Below are positions 4,791 through 5,510 of a DNA stretch of 5,510 nt, one piece after another. Source of the DNA: Alphaproteobacteria bacterium (lineage in GTDB: Bacteria; Pseudomonadota; Alphaproteobacteria; Puniceispirillales; Puniceispirillaceae); assembly GCA_016780695.1 (NCBI GenBank), contig JADHLK010000103.1, forward strand, positions 1-5,510, written 5' to 3'. How positions within the stretch are numbered: the stretch's first letter is position 1; each line of letters starts with the position of its first letter. The notes below the pieces were generated by a model. It ran no database searches. It worked only from the letters and a program-made list of their open reading frames with translations, and was not told where the DNA came from. The translations under genes were made by a program, and so were the position numbers.

Positions 4791-5510
4791 CTACCCCGCT
4801 TGCGGCTCTGCCAGAGCCGCACCGAGAGCGCGTATATCCGCCAGCTTGCGGTCCAGTTCTGACCAATCATCGCCCGGCTCTATCGCCGCCCAGACCCGCT
4901 CCACCTCATCAATGGTCAGGCTAACCGGGGCTTCTGCAGCAAAAAAGGCTGGCTGGGCTGGCTGGCGCGGGGAACAGCCATGCAGCAGCTCGGCAAAGGG
5001 CTGATAGGCTTGCGGCATATCCTGATGCGAACGCCAGCCGCCATAAAGCCAGAAAAACAAACCGTCAAACCCGACCCGGCTTTGCTCTGCCTGCTTCAGA
5101 AATTCGCTGGCCAGTCGGCTGGCTTCGGCGGCCGCTGGCTGGCGCAGTCCGAGCCGCCAGAATAGCCGTCTGGTCATCGCAGCCTCCAGGGTCGGGGTGA
5201 AGTCTGCCAGAGCATCGCGCAAAGCCTGCTCCTCTGCCTGCCGGACAAAGCAATCTGCCAATCGGCACAGGGCCCAGAAAGCCGCCTCTGGCTGGCGGCC
5301 ATAGGCATAGCGGCCCTGCTGATCAAAATAGGCGGCGGTAAAGGCAGGGTCCAGCTCCGGCAAAAATCGCCAGGGGCCATAATCAAAACTTTCTCCGGTC
5401 AGGTTGAAATTATCAGTGTTGAGCACCCCATGCACAAAGCCGGCCACCATCCAGCCAGCTGTCATCTCAGCAACAGATCGGGTAAGATTGACGAGCAAAT
5501 CTGCCAGCAG
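4791..5510 (-). CDS. selO: SelO/YdiU-family protein adenylyltransferase, C-terminal half (partial)
   Basis: SelO proteins adopt a kinase-like fold but transfer AMP from ATP to Ser, Thr or Tyr of target proteins, with links to oxidative stress. The frame stays open to the window edge, so about 239 C-terminal residues are visible of a protein usually near 480 or more. The apparent TTG start at 5498 is merely internal. Key motif: GFVHGVLNTDNFNLTGESFD, then YGPW. The Asp of TDN (codon 5412-5414) and its Asn match D252/N253 of P. syringae SelO, and the Asp ten residues on (5382-5384) matches the metal-binding D262. AAYFDQQGRYAYGRQPEAAFW is also typical. The C-terminus ends LAEPQAG, without the Cys-Ser-Ser tail of E. 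coli SelO. It is convergent with lrp, with 39 bp between the stop codons. Confidence 0.92.
   Translation of the reverse strand: MLADLLVNLTRSVAEMTAGWMVAGFVHGVLNTDNFNLTGESFDYGPWRFLPELDPAFTAAYFDQQGRYAYGRQPEAAFWALCRLADCFVRQAEEQALRDALADFTPTLEAAMTRRLFWRLGLRQPAAAEASRLASEFLKQAEQSRVGFDGLFFWLYGGWRSHQDMPQAYQPFAELLHGCSPRQPAQPAFFAAEAPVSLTIDEVERVWAAIEPGDDWSELDRKLADIRALGAALAEPQAG
4801..4821. terminator. Perfect hairpin at the convergent lrp/selO ends
   Basis: TGCGGCTCT-GCC-AGAGCCGCA is a perfect 9-bp GC-rich inverted repeat with a 3-base loop, about 50 bp past the lrp stop and inside the last codons of the selO-like gene. No T run follows on either strand, so it is not a classical intrinsic terminator. It could still stabilise or help end the lrp transcript, or be incidental to the Ala/Glu/Pro codons there. 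Confidence 0.3.

Overview
This 5.5 kb window looks like a piece of an alphaproteobacterial chromosome holding conserved housekeeping genes. Three products support that placement: an L32 protein with no cysteines that ends in the HHIDLKTGIYKGRQV type of tail, an HspQ with the sequence pattern I associate with alphaproteobacteria, and a tRNA-Ala(TGC) of familiar alphaproteobacterial form. I cannot name a genus. Coding regions are moderately GC-rich and one intergenic region is strikingly AT-rich. I see no phage, IS element, CRISPR array, toxin-antitoxin pair or obvious foreign island.

Layout, left to right: (1) The start of a Fe-S assembly (SUF) operon read on the minus strand: an Rrf2-family regulator (1471-1953), then sufB (16-1467), then the first ten bases of another gene, probably sufC. 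The gaps are 3 and 5 nt, so translation is probably coupled. Upstream of the regulator lies a perfect 7+1+7 palindrome (1984-1998) that fits the IscR type 1 core, which suggests autoregulation by Fe-S status. (2) A minus-strand group of tRNA-Ala(TGC) (2778-2853), rpmF (2513-2698) and hspQ (2108-2479). A TTGACC-17-CATAAA promoter precedes the tRNA, and all three may form one transcript. (3) Alanine dehydrogenase ald (3012-4106, minus) and a divergent Lrp/AsnC-family regulator (4293-4751, plus). They share a 186-bp AT-rich control region, the standard arrangement of a local Lrp-type regulator facing its target. (4) The C-terminal half of a SelO/YdiU-family protein AMPylase (4791-5510, minus), which meets the Lrp gene tail to tail across a 14-bp tandem repeat and a hairpin.

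Themes: iron-sulfur homeostasis on the left, translation and stress proteostasis in the middle (tRNA, L32, HspQ), and alanine catabolism under amino-acid-sensing control on the right. SelO adds redox-linked protein AMPylation. No undescribed system is evident. The points most worth checking are regulatory: the IscR-like operator paired with an Rrf2 protein of non-IscR cysteine spacing, the repeats between ald and lrp, and the isolated tRNA-Ala(TGC).
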